Shown: positions 20,085 to 28,257 of the stretch, piece after piece
How the letters are laid out: each line of letters begins with the position of its first letter
How positions within the stretch are numbered: position 1 is the stretch's first letter
Assembly: GCA_016709225.1 (NCBI GenBank)
Contig: JADJEE010000012.1
Location: 1,364,001-1,428,000, forward strand
Direction of reading: 5' to 3'
DNA length: 64,000 bases
Source of the DNA: Deltaproteobacteria bacterium
Lineage (GTDB): Bacteria > Myxococcota_A > Polyangia > Nannocystales > Nannocystaceae
The notes under the pieces: generated by a model
Database searches by the model: none
The model's input: the letters and a program-made list of their open reading frames with translations, nothing else
Told to the model about the DNA's origin: nothing
Program-made: the position numbers and the translations under genes

Positions 20085-21618
20085 GCAGAGCGAACCCGTG
20101 CGGCTGCACGACATCGTGGTCGTCAGCGACCTGCACATCGGCCGCGGCAAGAACCGCGAGTCGGGTCGGTACTACGAGCTCGAGACCTTCTTCTACGACG
20201 ACGACTTCCGACGCTTCTGCGGCTGGCTGTGCGACGACGCGCGCGCCAACGACCGCCGCTTCAAGCTCATCTTCAACGGCGACGCCTTCGATCTCTTGCG
20301 GCTCGATCCGGTGCCGCTCGAGGGCGACACGCCCGAGCGCCGCTCGGGCTTCGCCCCGGTGCTGACGCCGTCGCGCGCCGCCGCCGAGCTCTCGCGCATC
20401 CTCGACGGCCACCCCCGCTTCTGCGCCGCCATGGGGCTGGTGCTGCGCGAGGGCCACGAGATCATCATGCTGCCCGGCAACCACGACATCGAGCTGCAGT
20501 GGGCGCCGGTGCAACAGGCACTGCGCGAGGCGCTGCTGCAGCACGGCGAACTCGGCAGCGCGCGCGAGGCCACCGAGGCGCTCGCGCGACTGCGCTTCGA
20601 GCCGTGGTTCTACCACGAGCCGGGCCGCGCCTGGATCGAGCACGGTTGCCAGTACGATCCGGAGAACGCGTTCCGCTATCCGCTGCGCCGCGGCTTGGTC
20701 GATCTTCCCGACGCCGTGCACGAGGCCGAGCTCGACAACCCGCTGGGCAACTTCTTCCAGCGCTACCTCTACAACGCGTTCGGCCACATCACGTTCATCG
20801 TGCCGAGCACGCGCGCGAACAGCCGCTATCTCAAGTGGCTCGCGTTCAACAACCCACAGCTGCTGCTCGGGGTCGTGCGCAGCCACTGGCGCTTCTGGTG
20901 GCAGGTCGTCAAGCGCGTGCTGAAGTACCCCTCGCGGGCGCGCACCCGCATCGCCGACAACCATGCCCGTGAGCTCGCCGAGCTGGCAGCGCGCAGCGGA
21001 TTGGGCGAGCGGCTCTACGCGATCGATCGCCTCAAGGACACCCACACCGACCTCGTGCAGGCGATCCGCGGCCTCGGCCTACAGACCTTCAAGCTCGCGG
21101 GCGCCTTCTTGCTGGTCAGCATGCTGGTGCTCGGCATCTGGTTCGCCGGCAACCACGCGATCGATCAGGTCCAGCTGGGCCTGCTCGGCAAGGCCACGTT
21201 GTTCCTGGCGTTCAGCTTCGTGTTCCTGCTGATGTTGTTCGGCGCGCTGGCGTTCACGGTGTTGCGAGGCGGCCGCACCGTGCCACCCGAGCCCATGCGC
21301 CGCGCGGCGGCCGAGCTCGCCACCATCGTCGACGTGCCGGTCGTCAGCTTCGGACACAGCCACGACGAGGTGCTGTGGCGCATCGGCGGCAGCGTCGAGC
21401 GCCCCGCGTGGTACTTCAACACCGGCACCTGGATCGCCGTGTTCACCCACGACGTGCTGCTGCCGCGCGAGCGGGTGCAGTTCACGTTCCTGCGCGTGCG
21501 CGACCACGAGGGCGAGCTGCTGCACTGGAGTCCGGGTCGACGCGAGCCGCTGCCGGTGATCCTGCTCGACGAGGAAGACCCGCGCCGCGACGTCGCCCGG
21601 CCCGGCGCACCGAGCTAG
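20077..21618 (+). CDS. Calcineurin-like metallophosphoesterase with membrane hairpin
   Basis: A 513-residue protein. Metal-binding motifs are complete: DLH (18-20), NGD (67-69), GNHD (134-137) and GHSH (426-429). Between the third and fourth motifs lies a long insert with two membrane helices (~344-365 and ~373-395), so the catalytic domain is membrane-tethered. The fold is like UDP-2,3-diacylglucosamine hydrolases but the protein is about twice as long, so a lipid-phosphate or other phosphoester substrate is possible and unproven. ATG 20077 overlaps the hydroxylase stop by 8 nt, suggesting both act on the same membrane lipid pathway. Confidence 0.85.
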   Translation: MTEQSEPVRLHDIVVVSDLHIGRGKNRESGRYYELETFFYDDDFRRFCGWLCDDARANDRRFKLIFNGDAFDLLRLDPVPLEGDTPERRSGFAPVLTPSRAAAELSRILDGHPRFCAAMGLVLREGHEIIMLPGNHDIELQWAPVQQALREALLQHGELGSAREATEALARLRFEPWFYHEPGRAWIEHGCQYDPENAFRYPLRRGLVDLPDAVHEAELDNPLGNFFQRYLYNAFGHITFIVPSTRANSRYLKWLAFNNPQLLLGVVRSHWRFWWQVVKRVLKYPSRARTRIADNHARELAELAARSGLGERLYAIDRLKDTHTDLVQAIRGLGLQTFKLAGAFLLVSMLVLGIWFAGNHAIDQVQLGLLGKATLFLAFSFVFLLMLFGALAFTVLRGGRTVPPEPMRRAAAELATIVDVPVVSFGHSHDEVLWRIGGSVERPAWYFNTGTWIAVFTHDVLLPRERVQFTFLRVRDHEGELLHWSPGRREPLPVILLDEEDPRRDVARPGAPS

Positions 21619-21718
21619 CCGACCCTGCTGGCGCTGGCCGGTCGGCCGTTCTCGTCGCCGTTCGCCCACCGAACGCAGATCGGAGCCCGAACACGGGTTT
21701 CCGGCCCGATCTTCGCGC

Positions 21719-21746
21719 TTTACATCATCGGCAATTGCTGTACCAT
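21719..21746 (+). promoter_or_regulatory. Candidate sigma-70-type promoter
   Basis: TTTACA (21719-21724), 16 bp, TACCAT (21741-21746). It lies 30 bp upstream of the ATG at 21777, within a locally AT-richer stretch. The gene also has a strong Shine-Dalgarno (GAGGTG). Confidence 0.5.
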
Positions 21747-21776
21747 GGATTACTTCTTTTCCTCGAGGTGAACTCC

Positions 21777-23048
21777 ATGGCGGACTCGACGACGGATCAA
21801 GTGTTGGTGCTCGGCTGCGCCAAGGATGCGCGCCACCTGTTGGGTCCTGCGTTGGAACAGCTCGCCGCGCGCGGACTCGCGGTCGAGGTCGTCAGCGGCA
21901 TCGAGACCCGCGACGACGGCCTGCTCGCGAGCGCGTCGCGTCGTGGCGACGCGGGCTACCTGCTGTTCCCCGACCTCGAGCTCACCAGCGCGCGACTCGA
22001 ACGTCTCCGCACGCGGTTGCTCGAGGCGGGCGTGCAGCCCCATCGCGTGGTCGTGATGCCGCCCGAGTGGCGCGGTGCGATCGAGATCATCGAGCGTGCG
22101 CAACGCATGGGCCTGCGGGTCGGACCGCGCCGCGCGACGCTGGTGACCTCCGTGCCCGATCATCCCGGCGCGCCGTCACCGGCGGTCGAGCTGCCGCACC
22201 CCGGCGCGACGGTGGCCGCGTTCGCGGGTTCGCCATCGGGTACGGTGCCGGTCGATCGCGGGCCACACACCGACGCGCATCCGCTGGTGGTCGCCCGCGC
22301 GCTGACGCGTCGGCCCGTGCAGCTGGCGGCGTTGGTCGCCGCCGGGGTCGCCTTGCTGGTGACCACGGTCGCGATCGCCAGCGGCCCCAGCCAGACCGCA
22401 CAGACCGCGGCGCCGCTGCTGAGCCACCTCGCCGAGCACATCCCGACGACGGCCGCCCCCGCCGCGCCCGTCCCCGTGGCGGCATCTGTGGCCGCACCCG
22501 TCGCGGCCCCGACGGTGCTGGCCATGCCGGTGCCCGCGCCGCCGACCATGCTGCCGCCACCACCGCCCGCGACCGCGGCGGTGCCCGAGGAGCCGACCAT
22601 CATCGCCGCCGATGCGCCCGCCGAGCCGGTCATCGACGAGGCCGAGATGCAGGCGATCTACGGCGGACTGGTCGCTCGCAAGTTCCGCGCGCTCGACATC
22701 CTGCTGGTGTCGGCCGAGCCACCCAAGAAGAAGGGCAAGCGCATCCTCAAGGGCAGCGCGCGCATGACCTTCGCGCAGGCGAAGGCCTACTGCGACGCGC
22801 TCGACGTGGGCGGCGTCGCGCAGTGGCGACTGCCGCGGGTCGGCGAGCTCGGCTCGCTCACCGCCAACTCGATGCTCGCCGACGGCAAGTTCTGGTCGGC
22901 GACCGAAGGCGACACCTTCGGCAGCATGCGCGTGGTGTGGAACTCCGATCACGCGCGCATGGGCACGGCACCGCAGCGCTGGAAGGGCGGGCGCGTGGTC
23001 TGCGTGCGCACGCTGGCCAAGCCACCGACCCCAGCCGCGGCGCCGTGA
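21777..23048 (+). CDS. Membrane-anchored protein with C-terminal Lcl/DUF1566-like domain
   Basis: A 423-residue protein. Residues 1-125 look like a small alpha/beta (Rossmann-like) cytoplasmic domain ('VLVLGCAKDARHLLGPALEQL'). One membrane helix lies near 180-200, followed by a Pro/Ala/Val-rich linker. The C-terminal ~110 residues carry the DUF1566 (Lcl C-terminal) pattern: 'MTFAQAKAYCDAL', 'QWRLPRVGELGSL', 'FWSATEG' and 'VVCVR'. Such domains occur in exported, often fibre- or adhesion-related proteins. GAGGTG 6 bp before ATG 21777 fixes the start. The two-sided layout (cytoplasmic sensor-like part, external domain) suggests signalling or surface attachment; this is inference. Confidence 0.7.
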   Translation: MADSTTDQVLVLGCAKDARHLLGPALEQLAARGLAVEVVSGIETRDDGLLASASRRGDAGYLLFPDLELTSARLERLRTRLLEAGVQPHRVVVMPPEWRGAIEIIERAQRMGLRVGPRRATLVTSVPDHPGAPSPAVELPHPGATVAAFAGSPSGTVPVDRGPHTDAHPLVVARALTRRPVQLAALVAAGVALLVTTVAIASGPSQTAQTAAPLLSHLAEHIPTTAAPAAPVPVAASVAAPVAAPTVLAMPVPAPPTMLPPPPPATAAVPEEPTIIAADAPAEPVIDEAEMQAIYGGLVARKFRALDILLVSAEPPKKKGKRILKGSARMTFAQAKAYCDALDVGGVAQWRLPRVGELGSLTANSMLADGKFWSATEGDTFGSMRVVWNSDHARMGTAPQRWKGGRVVCVRTLAKPPTPAAAP

Positions 23049-23052
23049 TCCC

Positions 23053-24168
23053 TCACGGGTACGCGCAGTAGTTCGGACACAGGTTCACATCGACGAAGTC
23101 GTTCACGCAGTTCGCCGCCGAGTTCGGCGTGCAGCGGTTGTTGAACGGCGTGACGGTGCGGCATAGCTGGCCCAGCGGGCAATCGGCGTTGGCGCCGTCG
23201 CAGGTGCAGCGACCACTGGTGTTGGCCGGCGCGGGATCGCAGGTCGAGGTTACTGACACGCTCTCGCAGATGTCGTCGGCGTCGCAGCCGACCCCGCAGC
23301 CGCCGCAGTTGTCCTCGTCGCTGGAGATGTCGACACAGTCACCGCCGCAACAGCGGGCCGAGTCCGCGGCGCCGCACGAGCTGCCATCGGTGACCGGCGC
23401 GAACACGCAGGTGCCACCGCTGCAGCTCGCGGTCTCGCAGGGGTTGTTGCTCGTGCACGACTCGCCGCCACCGCAGACGCCGGCGGCATCGCAGCGCTCG
23501 CCGGTGGTGCAGCCGTCGTCGTCGTCGCAGGGGCTGTTGGCGGGCTTGAGCGCGTAGCTGCAGGTGCCATCGCGCTCGCAGGTCCCGCGCGACTCGTGGC
23601 AGCTGTCGGGCGGGACGTTGCACTGCATGCCGCCGGTCACGACGCACTGGCCGGCGCCATCGCACTGCGCCGCTGTGACGCAAGGGTCGTCGATCACGCA
23701 GCGCAGCCCCGAGGACAGCGGCGTATAGATGCAGCCGTCGTCGCCGCACGCGCCCAGCGGCTCGAAGCACGGTCCCGGCGGATCGTCGCACACCGTGCAG
23801 CCGCCGCTACCGGAGCCCTCGATCGCCCCGGTGCTGGTGACCACCGCGGTGGTGCTGGAGCTGCCGTCGGTGTCACCGCCGGTGGCCACGAACGCATGGG
23901 AATCACCGTCGGACGCAACCCCGACCGGCACGCACTCGAACCTGCGATCGGCGGCCGGCCCGTAGCGCAGCTGCGATGGGCAGCGACCATCGGGGTAGGC
24001 GCAGAAGCCCGAGCTCTGGCACGAGCCCTGGACGCCTTCGACCACGCACTCGAGGTCGCCGGTGCACGGATAGATCGTCTCGCCGAGACATGCCTGGAGC
24101 GCGAGTGCCGTGAACACCGCGCCGAGCACCGACCCACGTCGTCGCGCGTGCACCTCGGTCACCATCAT
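23053..24168 (-). CDS. Cys-rich lipoprotein (copy A)
   Basis: A 371-residue lipoprotein: lipobox ALQAC, a short Cys-rich head ('YPCTGDLECVVEGVQGSC'), a Ser/Thr/Gly linker, then a long series of closely spaced cysteines in units such as 'CDDDDGCTTGERCDAAGVCGGGESC' and 'CCGGDCVDISSDEDNCGGCGVGC'. The 'DNCGGCGxxC' unit is the repeat often annotated as DUF4215-like or 'stigma-specific' in myxobacteria. No enzyme motif. ATG 24168 (or 24165) is chosen so that the signal peptide is short; further upstream sequence is basic. Paralogous to the next gene, 24298-25134, and divergent in length only. Convergent with the Lcl-domain gene with a 4-nt gap. Confidence 0.8.
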   Translation of the reverse strand: MMVTEVHARRRGSVLGAVFTALALQACLGETIYPCTGDLECVVEGVQGSCQSSGFCAYPDGRCPSQLRYGPAADRRFECVPVGVASDGDSHAFVATGGDTDGSSSTTAVVTSTGAIEGSGSGGCTVCDDPPGPCFEPLGACGDDGCIYTPLSSGLRCVIDDPCVTAAQCDGAGQCVVTGGMQCNVPPDSCHESRGTCERDGTCSYALKPANSPCDDDDGCTTGERCDAAGVCGGGESCTSNNPCETASCSGGTCVFAPVTDGSSCGAADSARCCGGDCVDISSDEDNCGGCGVGCDADDICESVSVTSTCDPAPANTSGRCTCDGANADCPLGQLCRTVTPFNNRCTPNSAANCVNDFVDVNLCPNYCAYP

Positions 24169-24297
24169 CGCCGACCGTCGTGGTTTTTCGAAGCGCTTAA
24201 GTTCCGCGCGCATGCGCGGGCCGGCAACGGCCCCCCTCGCAAGACCTTGGCGCCGTCGCAGCCGCGAGCGCCGTGGATGCCGCGCCGTCCGCTGTGG

Positions 24298-25134
24298 TCA
24301 CGCACAGCCCGGCACCCCACCGACCTCGACGCAGGTCTGCGGCAGCACGCAGGCGGTGCCACAGCCGCCGCAGTTGGCGGGATCGCTGCCGAGGTCGACG
24401 CAGGTGCCCGCGCAGCAGGCCCCGACGTCGCACGCGGTGCCATCGATCGCGGCAAAGTAGCTGCACTGCTGCGAGGCGCCGCAGCTGCCGATCGCACAGG
24501 GATTCTCGCTGGGACACACCGCCCCCGGCACGCACGCGCCCGCGCCGTCGCACTGATCGCCGTAGGTGCAGGCGTGGCCGTCCTCGCACGGCGAGCCGCC
24601 CTCGCGCGGCGCGTAGTCGCAGCGACCATCGGGGCCACAGCTGCCGATCGCCTCGTGGCACCCCGAGGGCGGATCGTCGCACGGCGGATCGACCGGCACG
24701 CACAGCCCGCTGCCGTCGCAGCGACCGACGCCGATGCAGGGATCGTCGGCGCCGCAGCTGCCACCTGCCTCGCGCGGGGGATAGCTGCACTCGCCATCGA
24801 TGCAGGTACCCATCGCGTCGAGGCACTCGTCAGGCGGCGCATTGCAGACGCCGCAGTCGATGTTCGAGACCGGCGTGGTGGAGTCCGACGACGCATCACC
24901 GCCGCGATCGAAGCAGCGATCGGCGAGCCCCTCGCCCGCGGCGGGCCCGTAGCGCAGCCCGTCTTCGCAAGCGTCGTCGGGGTAGGCGCAGTAGCCCGGA
25001 TCGACGCACTGCCCCGCTCGCGAGCCCAACACGCAGTCGCCCGCCGACGTACAGGGGAACGCGCGCGGCTGCAGGCACGCGGCCACCAGCAGCGTCACGC
25101 CACCCACGCCCATCGCCGCTCGGAACCCACGCAC
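24298..25134 (-). CDS. Cys-rich lipoprotein (copy B)
   Basis: A 278-residue paralogue of the downstream copy A, with the same order of parts: lipobox LVAAC, head 'CTSAGDCVLGSRAGQCVDPGYCAYPDDAC', linker, then repeated Cys units ('CEDGHACTYGDQCDGAGACVPGAVC') and a final 'DPANCGGCGTAC' block. GTG 25134 has AGGA 7 bp upstream; ATG 25113 is less likely. It is probably anchored to the outer membrane and surface-exposed. The two copies sit head-to-tail with a 129-nt gap, pointing to tandem duplication followed by divergence. Confidence 0.8.
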   Translation of the reverse strand: MRGFRAAMGVGGVTLLVAACLQPRAFPCTSAGDCVLGSRAGQCVDPGYCAYPDDACEDGLRYGPAAGEGLADRCFDRGGDASSDSTTPVSNIDCGVCNAPPDECLDAMGTCIDGECSYPPREAGGSCGADDPCIGVGRCDGSGLCVPVDPPCDDPPSGCHEAIGSCGPDGRCDYAPREGGSPCEDGHACTYGDQCDGAGACVPGAVCPSENPCAIGSCGASQQCSYFAAIDGTACDVGACCAGTCVDLGSDPANCGGCGTACVLPQTCVEVGGVPGCA

Positions 25135-25221
25135 GCCGCGTCCTCGCCGACAAGCGTGACACGGTCACGCGCCGGGACCCAAGCCGTGCTGCCGTGGCTG
25201 CGTCCGGCGCACGCGCGCTCG

Positions 25222-25947
25222 TCAGAAGCGCAGCGCGAACGTGACCGACACGCCACGGGCACCCGGCACCACAGCGGCGGCCGCACGCGCGCGCCGCTTC
25301 TGCCGTGAGGCCAGCACGCCCCAGCGGATCGCACCCGCCACCAGCAGCGCGCCACCCACCGAGAGCACCGCGATGCCTGCGCGCTGCGGCGGCTTCGCGG
25401 CGTCCTTCTCGTCGACGTAGTCGCCCTCGTTCGCGGCCCGGTCGGCGCGTCGGTCCTTGCCCAGTGCGAAGCCGAGCACGCTGGCACCGATGATGGCGGC
25501 GACCCCTCCGGTCGCGACCAGGGCACCACCCACCGGGTCGCGGTACCACGGCGCTGGCGGCTTGGCCGGCGGGCGATCGGCCGCGCTCGGCGACGCGGAG
25601 CCGTCGAGCTCACCGACCGGATCGCCGGCGTCCGCGCCCTCGAGGCAGCGGGCCCGTGCCTGCCGGGCGCGCTCGACCTCGGCCTTCGATGGCGCCGAGG
25701 CCAGGAACTGCTCGTACAGCGGCACCGCGACGTTGCACCGGCCGGCCAGGCGCTCGGCCTGCGCCCGCGCGAACAGGTACTTCGGCACCGGCTCGAGCGC
25801 ATAGGCGTCGGCGAAGGCTCGACTCGCGACGTCGTAGTCCTTCGCGCCAAAGGCCGCCTCGGCCTTCGCGATCAGCTCGTCGAAGCCCTCGTGCGGTGGC
25901 TCGGCGGCCAGCAGCAGCGCGAACCGAAGCGGCAGTGAGGCGATCAA
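25222..25947 (-). CDS. TPR membrane protein paired with Ser/Thr kinase (copy 2)
   Basis: A 241-residue paralogue of the protein at 14144-14908: N-terminal TPR-like helices ('AFGAKDYDVASRAFADAYALEP', 'AVPLYEQFLASAPSKAEV'), a Pro-rich linker, two membrane segments and a C-terminus ending 'FALRF'. The start codon TTG 25947 overlaps the kinase stop as TTGA, exactly where copy 1 uses ATGA. The conserved pairing and overlap in both copies imply a functional kinase/TPR unit. The role is not known; scaffold or substrate are the obvious options. Confidence 0.75.
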   Translation of the reverse strand: MIASLPLRFALLLAAEPPHEGFDELIAKAEAAFGAKDYDVASRAFADAYALEPVPKYLFARAQAERLAGRCNVAVPLYEQFLASAPSKAEVERARQARARCLEGADAGDPVGELDGSASPSAADRPPAKPPAPWYRDPVGGALVATGGVAAIIGASVLGFALGKDRRADRAANEGDYVDEKDAAKPPQRAGIAVLSVGGALLVAGAIRWGVLASRQKRRARAAAAVVPGARGVSVTFALRF

Positions 25948-27617
25948 CCGCCGGAAGGATACATCGCGTCGACGTCGTCTTGCGCACCGGTGTGCTTCGC
26001 GGCGGAGGCGTGCCCGGACTTGCGCTTGCGGGCGCTGGCGGCCCGCCGCTTCGCCTTCGTGCGACCCGCCGCTGCACCGGCCTCCGCGATGCCCGCGTCG
26101 GCGACGTGTACGGCCTGCGCCACCTCACTCGGCTCGCTCGGCGCACCGGGCTCCGACGGCTCGCCGACCTGGGGCAGCTCGTCACCGGGCTCGATCTCGA
26201 TCACATCGTCGGTGGGCTCCACCGCGGGTAGCACCAGCGGCGCCTCGGTCGGTGTGACCGCCCGATCGACCGCCGAGCTCGGCAGCGCCACCGCGCGCGT
26301 ACCGGCCGGGGCCAGCCGCGGCGGACCGAGTGTCGGGGCCGCAGGGCTCGGATCGGCGACCACCGGGGCCTGGGCCACCGGCGCGGGCGCGACGTCCTGC
26401 GCGGCGGCCTCGTCGGCGACCCCGAGCTCGACCGCAGCCCACGCGCCGATCGTCAAGCACGGCACGCCGAGTCCCAGCGCGAGCGCGAGCGCGACCGTGC
26501 GGCGCCGGGGCGGCGCAGCGACCCGCGAGAGCTGCCGCGGTGCCATCAACACGTCGGTCGGCGCCGTCAGGTTGGCGACCGCCGCACTGTCGACGCTCTG
26601 CGACACGTGCAGGACCGTGGGGTTCGACTCTTCTTCGTCGTCCTCGAAGTTCGGCAGCGGCGCCTCGCCGAACATGTCGTGCATGGTCTCGACCAACACG
26701 CGCGACGACAGCGTGAGACCGGCCGTCCGGGCGTAGGCCTCGATGTCGACCTGCAGCGCCTGCGCCGACACGTAGCGCTCGTTCGGCTCGCGGGCCAGCG
26801 CACGCATCACGATGCGCTCGAGCTCCGGCGGATACGCCGGATCGACCTCGCGGGGCCGCGCGAACACGCCACGGACGATCCGCGACATCACGTAGTAGTC
26901 GTTGGTGCCGGTGAAGAGCGGCCGGCCAGTGGTCATCTCGTAGAGCAGGATGCCGAGCGCGAACACGTCGGTGCGACGATCGAGCGCGAGCCCCTCGCAC
27001 TGCTCCGGCGCCATGTAGTGCACCTTGCCCTTGAGCACCCCGGTGCGCGTGGCGTGGCGCATCTCGGTGGCCTTGGCGATGCCGAAGTCGACCAGCTTCA
27101 CGGTGCCGTCGAAGCTGACCATCACATTCGACGGCGACACGTCGCGATGCACCAGGCCGAGGAAACGGCCGGTCGGATCGCGCCGCTCGTGCACGTAGTG
27201 GAGGCCCTCTGCGGCCTCGTGCACGATCGTCAACGCAGCCGCCAGCGGCAGCGTGCCGGGGTTGGACGCCCGCAACAGCGCACGCACGTCGCGACCGTGC
27301 ATGTACTCCATCACGAAGAAGTACTCGCCATCGATCTCGCCGATGTCGATGACGTGCACGACGTTCGGATGATCGAGCGTCGCCGCCAGGCGGGCCTCGC
27401 CGAGGAACATCTCCACGAACGACGCGTCGTCGGTCAGGTGCGGCAGCACCAGCTTGAGCACACAGGGCTTCTCGAAGCCGCCGATGCCGACCGCCTTCGC
27501 GAGGTAGAGCTCGGCCATGCCGCCCTTGGCGAGTCGGCGGCCCAGGACATAGCGCCCGATGCGACTGCCGGCTGCCAGGGTGCCGCGCGAACGCGACCGC
27601 TGCGCCGTCCCCTCCAC
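25944..27617 (-). CDS. Transmembrane serine/threonine protein kinase (copy 2)
   Basis: A 557-residue PknB-type kinase. Gly-rich loop AKGGMAEL (30-37; the first glycine is replaced by Ala, a tolerated variant), Lys55, HRDVSPSN (157-164), DFG (177-179) and 'YMAPEQC' are present. A membrane helix follows near 372-395, then a long acidic/Pro-rich segment and a strongly basic tail. GTG 27617 is chosen because TTGAGG (27653-27648) and TATGAT (27629-27624), 18 bp apart, form a good promoter whose transcript would begin almost at this GTG. The TTG at 27653 would then lie in the -35 box. Paired with the downstream TPR gene. Confidence 0.9.
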   Translation of the reverse strand: MEGTAQRSRSRGTLAAGSRIGRYVLGRRLAKGGMAELYLAKAVGIGGFEKPCVLKLVLPHLTDDASFVEMFLGEARLAATLDHPNVVHVIDIGEIDGEYFFVMEYMHGRDVRALLRASNPGTLPLAAALTIVHEAAEGLHYVHERRDPTGRFLGLVHRDVSPSNVMVSFDGTVKLVDFGIAKATEMRHATRTGVLKGKVHYMAPEQCEGLALDRRTDVFALGILLYEMTTGRPLFTGTNDYYVMSRIVRGVFARPREVDPAYPPELERIVMRALAREPNERYVSAQALQVDIEAYARTAGLTLSSRVLVETMHDMFGEAPLPNFEDDEEESNPTVLHVSQSVDSAAVANLTAPTDVLMAPRQLSRVAAPPRRRTVALALALGLGVPCLTIGAWAAVELGVADEAAAQDVAPAPVAQAPVVADPSPAAPTLGPPRLAPAGTRAVALPSSAVDRAVTPTEAPLVLPAVEPTDDVIEIEPGDELPQVGEPSEPGAPSEPSEVAQAVHVADAGIAEAGAAAGRTKAKRRAASARKRKSGHASAAKHTGAQDDVDAMYPSGG

Positions 27618-27623
27618 GACGCC

Positions 27624-27653
27624 ATCATACGTTGTGAGGCCTTCGGGCCTCAA
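27624..27653 (-). promoter_or_regulatory. Promoter of kinase copy 2, near-leaderless
   Basis: Read leftward: TTGAGG (27653-27648), 18-bp spacer, TATGAT (27629-27624). The GTG start at 27617 follows six bases after the -10, so the transcript would have essentially no leader. This also argues against the longer reading from TTG 27653. Confidence 0.55.
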
Positions 27654-27826
27654 CGACCGTGACGGCTCGGATCCGCGCTGGCCGAGGCGCCCGCGCAGCG
27701 TGAAGCCGTGTGCACGGTGGATCGCGTGCGGTCAGCCACGCAAGCGACGGCGGGAGATCGGATCGTTGGTCTGTCCGTCCGATCGGCGCCGCTGGAGCAC
27801 GGCGCGCCCGCGGCACGCCGGCGCAC

Positions 27827-28255
27827 TCACGGGTGGCGGACGGTCAAGCTCACCGAGCCGCCCTTGGGCACGGTGAGCACACCCTTGGCGATCACCGTGG
27901 CGCCGTCGCGCACCTGCACGTCGTTGCGACCGCCTGGCACGGGCACGCCCGAGAGCGGCGCGGTGCCGGCGTAGCGCCCGTTCACGAACAAGCTGCCGCG
28001 GCCGCCGTCGATGGCGAGCGACACCGTCGCCGGCGACTTGTCGCTGCGCTTCTTCTTGTCCTTGGCGGTGACCGTCTTGTCGGCCTCCCACTTGGCACCG
28101 CCCGAGTCCACGCAGAGGTTGCTCGGATCATCGCACGCCATCGCGATGGCGGCGGCATGGTTGGCGGCGATCGCCGGCGTGCCTGCGTACGTGCCGAGCC
28201 CGATGAACAGCGACAACGACGGCACCAGCACCAGGAACTTGTTGCGGCTCGGCAT
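27827..28255 (-). CDS. Exported PEGA-domain protein
   Basis: A 142-residue protein. The N-terminal hydrophobic segment (residues ~7-30) is a signal peptide or anchor. The C-terminal ~70 residues are a PEGA-type beta domain: 'GSLFVNGRYAGTAPLSGVPVPGG...VQV' has the characteristic 'G.l.VnG...G..P...v.v..G' spacing. PEGA domains are common in surface-layer and kinase-associated proteins. ATG 28255 is preceded by GGGGAG, which overlaps the end of the upstream gene; only two bases separate the stop from the ATG, so they form an operon. It sits upstream of kinase copy 2, whose own promoter separates it. Confidence 0.75.
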   Translation of the reverse strand: MPSRNKFLVLVPSLSLFIGLGTYAGTPAIAANHAAAIAMACDDPSNLCVDSGGAKWEADKTVTAKDKKKRSDKSPATVSLAIDGGRGSLFVNGRYAGTAPLSGVPVPGGRNDVQVRDGATVIAKGVLTVPKGGSVSLTVRHP

Positions 28256-28257
28256 GG

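Noticed and set aside
27618..27653. Longer N-terminus of kinase copy 2 from TTG 27653
   Set aside because: The TTG is part of a -35 box and a TATGAT -10 follows; the residues are not kinase-like.
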